DNA from: Corynebacterium sp. MSK008
GTDB lineage: Bacteria > Actinomycetota > Actinomycetes > Mycobacteriales > Mycobacteriaceae
Reading direction: 5' to 3'
NCBI RefSeq assembly: GCF_030232585.1
Contig: NZ_JASPJX010000001.1
Location: 1-64,000, forward strand
DNA: 64,000 nucleotides
A model generated the notes under the pieces. That model searched no databases. It was not told the DNA's origin and saw only the letters and a program-made list of their open reading frames with translations. This document shows, piece after piece, positions 62,092 to 64,000 of the stretch. The stretch's first letter is position 1. Every line of letters starts with the position of its first letter. Made by a program: the position numbers and the translations under genes.

Positions 62092-62895
62092 TTAGTTGTC
62101 GCTTTCGGTGTAGAACCCGTCGTCGAACGGATCCCAGATCCGCTCCACCAGGTCCGCCACGGAATCCAGCACCGCGGTGGGGCGGAAGGGGTATTTGGCT
62201 ATCTCGGAGTCGTCGGCGATGCCCGAGCGCACAAGCACGGTGCGCATACCCGCCTCGAGGCCGGCCTTGACGTCGGTGTCCATGCGGTCGCCGATCATCA
62301 CCGTGTTCTCGGAGTGCGCGCCGATGTTGTTGAGCGCCGAGCGCATCATCACCGGGTTCGGTTTGCCCACGTAGTACGGCTCCATGCCGGTCACGGCGGT
62401 GATCATGGCCGCCACGGACCCGGTCGCCGGCACCACCCCCGCGGGCCCCGGGCCGGTCAGATCCGGGTTGGTGGCGATGAACCGCGAGCCGTTGCGGATC
62501 AGGTTCGACGCGGTGGTCAACGCCTCAAACGAGTAGGTGCGAGTCTCGCCCAGCACGACGAAGTCGGGGTCCGTGTCGGTGAGGATCCAGCCGATTTCGT
62601 GCAGTGCCGTCGTTAAGCCAGCTTCCCCAATGACGTACGCGGAGGCCTCGCCCGCCTGCTGCGACAAAAACTTCGCGGTCGCCGTGGCGGAGGTCCAGAT
62701 GCGCTCTGGTTCGATGTCCAGGCCCATGCGCTGCAGCTTCGCGGACAGGTCGCGCGGGGTCTGAATTGAGTTGTTGGTCAGCACCATAAAGTCGATGTCT
62801 TCGCTGCGCAGCGCGCCGATGAACTCCTTGGCGCCGGGGATAATCTCGCCCTCGCGGTGCAGGACGCCATCCATGTCGGTCAAATACGAAATCAC
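62092..62895 (-). CDS. HAD-superfamily phosphatase, NagD-like
   Basis: A 267-aa HAD IIA hydrolase: YLTDMDGVLHREGE (motif I, nucleophile Asp), FMVLTNNS (motif II), GKPNPVMM (motif III Lys) and VMIGDRMDTDV (motif IV). NagD-type cap between motifs II and III. It probably dephosphorylates small sugar or nucleotide phosphates. GTG 62895 has GGAGG 7 bases upstream and overlaps the stop of the acyl carrier protein gene (GTGA), so the two are coupled. Confidence 0.85.
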   Translation of the reverse strand: MISYLTDMDGVLHREGEIIPGAKEFIGALRSEDIDFMVLTNNSIQTPRDLSAKLQRMGLDIEPERIWTSATATAKFLSQQAGEASAYVIGEAGLTTALHEIGWILTDTDPDFVVLGETRTYSFEALTTASNLIRNGSRFIATNPDLTGPGPAGVVPATGSVAAMITAVTGMEPYYVGKPNPVMMRSALNNIGAHSENTVMIGDRMDTDVKAGLEAGMRTVLVRSGIADDSEIAKYPFRPTAVLDSVADLVERIWDPFDDGFYTESDN

Positions 62896-63185
62896 TGGTG
62901 TTCCTCCACATAGTCGGCGAGGTCTTGGGCGGTGGTGCATTGGGCGTAGACGTGCTCGTCGATAGGCACTGCGAACTCCTCCTCAATGCGAACCGCGAGC
63001 TCAATACGGCTTAACGACGAAATCCCGCTCCCGCCAATCGTTGTTTCCGGTTCAAGCTCGACGCCGGAGACATCCTCTACGAGCTCCGCGAGCCGCGCGA
63101 ACGTGCCCCGCGCCTCCGCCTGTTCTTGGGCGTCCGAGTCGTCGGCGAGCAGGCCGCCAAGGTCCAACCGCTGCGAAAGTTCCAT
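62892..63185 (-). CDS. orphan acyl/peptidyl carrier protein
   Basis: A 97-aa carrier domain. The phosphopantetheine Ser lies in GGSGISSLSRIELAVRIEEEF, where the usual DSL is SSL. The following VPIDEHVYAQCTTAQDLADYVEEH is typical of carrier helices III and IV. No synthase, ligase or transferase for it is in view. It is coupled to the HAD gene downstream and divergent, with 17 bases between starts, from the surface protein gene. A TATCAT lies 6 bases before ATG 63185, so a leaderless mRNA is likely. Confidence 0.78.
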   Translation of the reverse strand: MELSQRLDLGGLLADDSDAQEQAEARGTFARLAELVEDVSGVELEPETTIGGSGISSLSRIELAVRIEEEFAVPIDEHVYAQCTTAQDLADYVEEHQ

Positions 63186-63202
63186 GCCGTTATGATAAGC
63201 GC
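63186..63202. promoter_or_regulatory. shared -10 region of two divergent leaderless genes
   Basis: TATGAT (63191-63196) is 6 bases before the + strand ATG at 63203. Read on the - strand the same bases give TATCAT, 6 bases before the ATG at 63185. Both genes thus seem to use one overlapping -10 box, so only one can be transcribed at a time. Confidence 0.5.
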
Positions 63203-64000
63203 ATGCAACGCTTCGCACTTCCGGCCGTGGTCGTTGTCGCCGCCGGCCTCCTCGCGCCCGCCGCCTCCGCCGCAATGGCCGACGAATATTCGCCGTACTT
63301 CGACCCGGAGGCTCGGCACGTGCATTTCATTCCGAGCGATGGGTACACCGAAACTATCGAGTACGAACTCCTCGGCGTGCCGGAGGGGACGAAGTGGAAG
63401 CAGACCGGCGAGGATACTCTGCGCAACAAGGCGCAGCTGTTCAATGGGGAGCGCGAGCTTATCGACGGCCCCCTCGCCGTCCGCCTGAACAACTACACAA
63501 AGGAAGAACCGCCGCAGCCGGGGGAGAACGTTATCGAGTTCTGGGTCCGGGTGAAATTCCCGGACAACTCAACCGAGCTGTATCCGCAGAAAATCACGCT
63601 GACCTCTGACGACGCGTTCTACTACAACCCCCAGTATGTCGGGCGCGTCACCGCCGACCCCGGCGAGACCGTGACCCTGACGCCGGAGAACCAGTTCGAT
63701 CTAGATCTGCCGACGAACGCTCATTGGGACGTCACCGGCGGCCAGGGCTGGGACTGGAGCATCGACCAGAAGACCGGCACCATCACTGCGACGGTGCCCA
63801 CCGACTCCTACGACAGCGCAAACTTCGAGGTCGTGACGACGTTCGCGGACGGGTCGAAGCGTAGGACCTGGACCAGCATCAGCAACACCGGTGTCGGTGT
63901 GGAGCTGCCGGAGCCCCCGGCGGCAGAGCCGGACGCGCCGGCGCCGGCACCGGATTCGGATGATGGCTCGGCTAGCTCGTCCGGCTCCTCGGACTCGGGC
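63203..64000 (+). CDS. secreted surface protein, 3' end beyond window
   Basis: The frame is open for 266 codons to the window end. A signal peptide (QRFALPAVVVVAAGLLAPAASA, ~1-23) is followed by beta-rich, probably Ig-like or Rib-like repeats: ARHVHFIPSDGYTETIEYELLG and ENVIEFWVRVKFPDNSTELYP (a YPDG-like repeat), then VTADPGETVTLTP. The last ~30 visible residues are a Pro/Ala then Ser/Gly/Asp-rich linker, as found before a cell-wall or membrane anchor. It is probably a surface adhesin or wall protein; the C-terminus is needed to tell. Confidence 0.7.
   Translation, partial: MQRFALPAVVVVAAGLLAPAASAAMADEYSPYFDPEARHVHFIPSDGYTETIEYELLGVPEGTKWKQTGEDTLRNKAQLFNGERELIDGPLAVRLNNYTKEEPPQPGENVIEFWVRVKFPDNSTELYPQKITLTSDDAFYYNPQYVGRVTADPGETVTLTPENQFDLDLPTNAHWDVTGGQGWDWSIDQKTGTITATVPTDSYDSANFEVVTTFADGSKRRTWTSISNTGVGVELPEPPAAEPDAPAPAPDSDDGSASSSGSSDSG

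Overview
The window looks like a Corynebacterium chromosome. The evidence is high GC core genes, the run enolase - FtsB/DivIC-like protein - DUF501 - Ppx/GppA phosphatase with mazG nearby, a uridine transporter/hydrolase pair of the uriT-uriH type, tandem TRIC-type channels, and many genes whose -10 box lies 6 to 9 bases before the start codon, which is typical of corynebacterial leaderless mRNAs. These points are recognised from families; no database search was run.

Layout. 0-6.4 kb: housekeeping core. 6.4-36 kb: a large cell-surface glycopolymer locus. It opens with UDP-GlcNAc 2-epimerase and UDP-ManNAc dehydrogenase, then a CAT-anticodon tRNA, then a lower-GC block of at least six glycosyltransferases, an ABC exporter (Wzm/Wzt type), two asparagine-synthetase-like ligases, a DUF6270 protein, two paralogous GGSGGG alpha/beta-hydrolase modules and several proteins of unknown function. 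The core-like ugd sits inside it, and galU and a galE-type epimerase close it. The sugar-nucleotide genes predict a polymer with ManNAcA and probably GlcA/Gal. The ligases suggest that carboxyl groups are amidated or otherwise modified.

36-44.5 kb: an accessory hot spot built on an ornithine-cyclodeaminase-family gene. Two further 5'-truncated copies of its last ~0.5 kb lie downstream, and the three copies separate three unrelated cassettes: a toxin-antitoxin-SecB-like chaperone operon, a single PD-(D/E)XK-type nuclease gene, and an AAA_13 (PrrC/RloC-like) ATPase. A tRNA-Asn gene follows. 44.5-53 kb: core secreted and membrane genes interrupted by a TIGR04141-type gene and by a small RelA/SpoT-like synthetase plus a tiny partner gene (toxSAS-like). 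Two 65-nt hairpin repeats with compensatory changes lie here. 53-64 kb: core again (uridine uptake and hydrolysis, TRIC channels, DMT transporter, aldehyde dehydrogenase, HAD phosphatase, orphan acyl carrier protein, start of a secreted surface protein), with one MNT-HEPN pair that has its own operator-like repeats.

Two signals cut across the annotation. The 10-mer GTCGATARGC occurs 16 times (about 0.24 expected at equal base frequencies) and is absent from the low-GC glycan block. The repeated ocd fragments suggest how accessory cassettes accumulate at one site. No CRISPR array, transposase, integrase or rRNA gene was seen.
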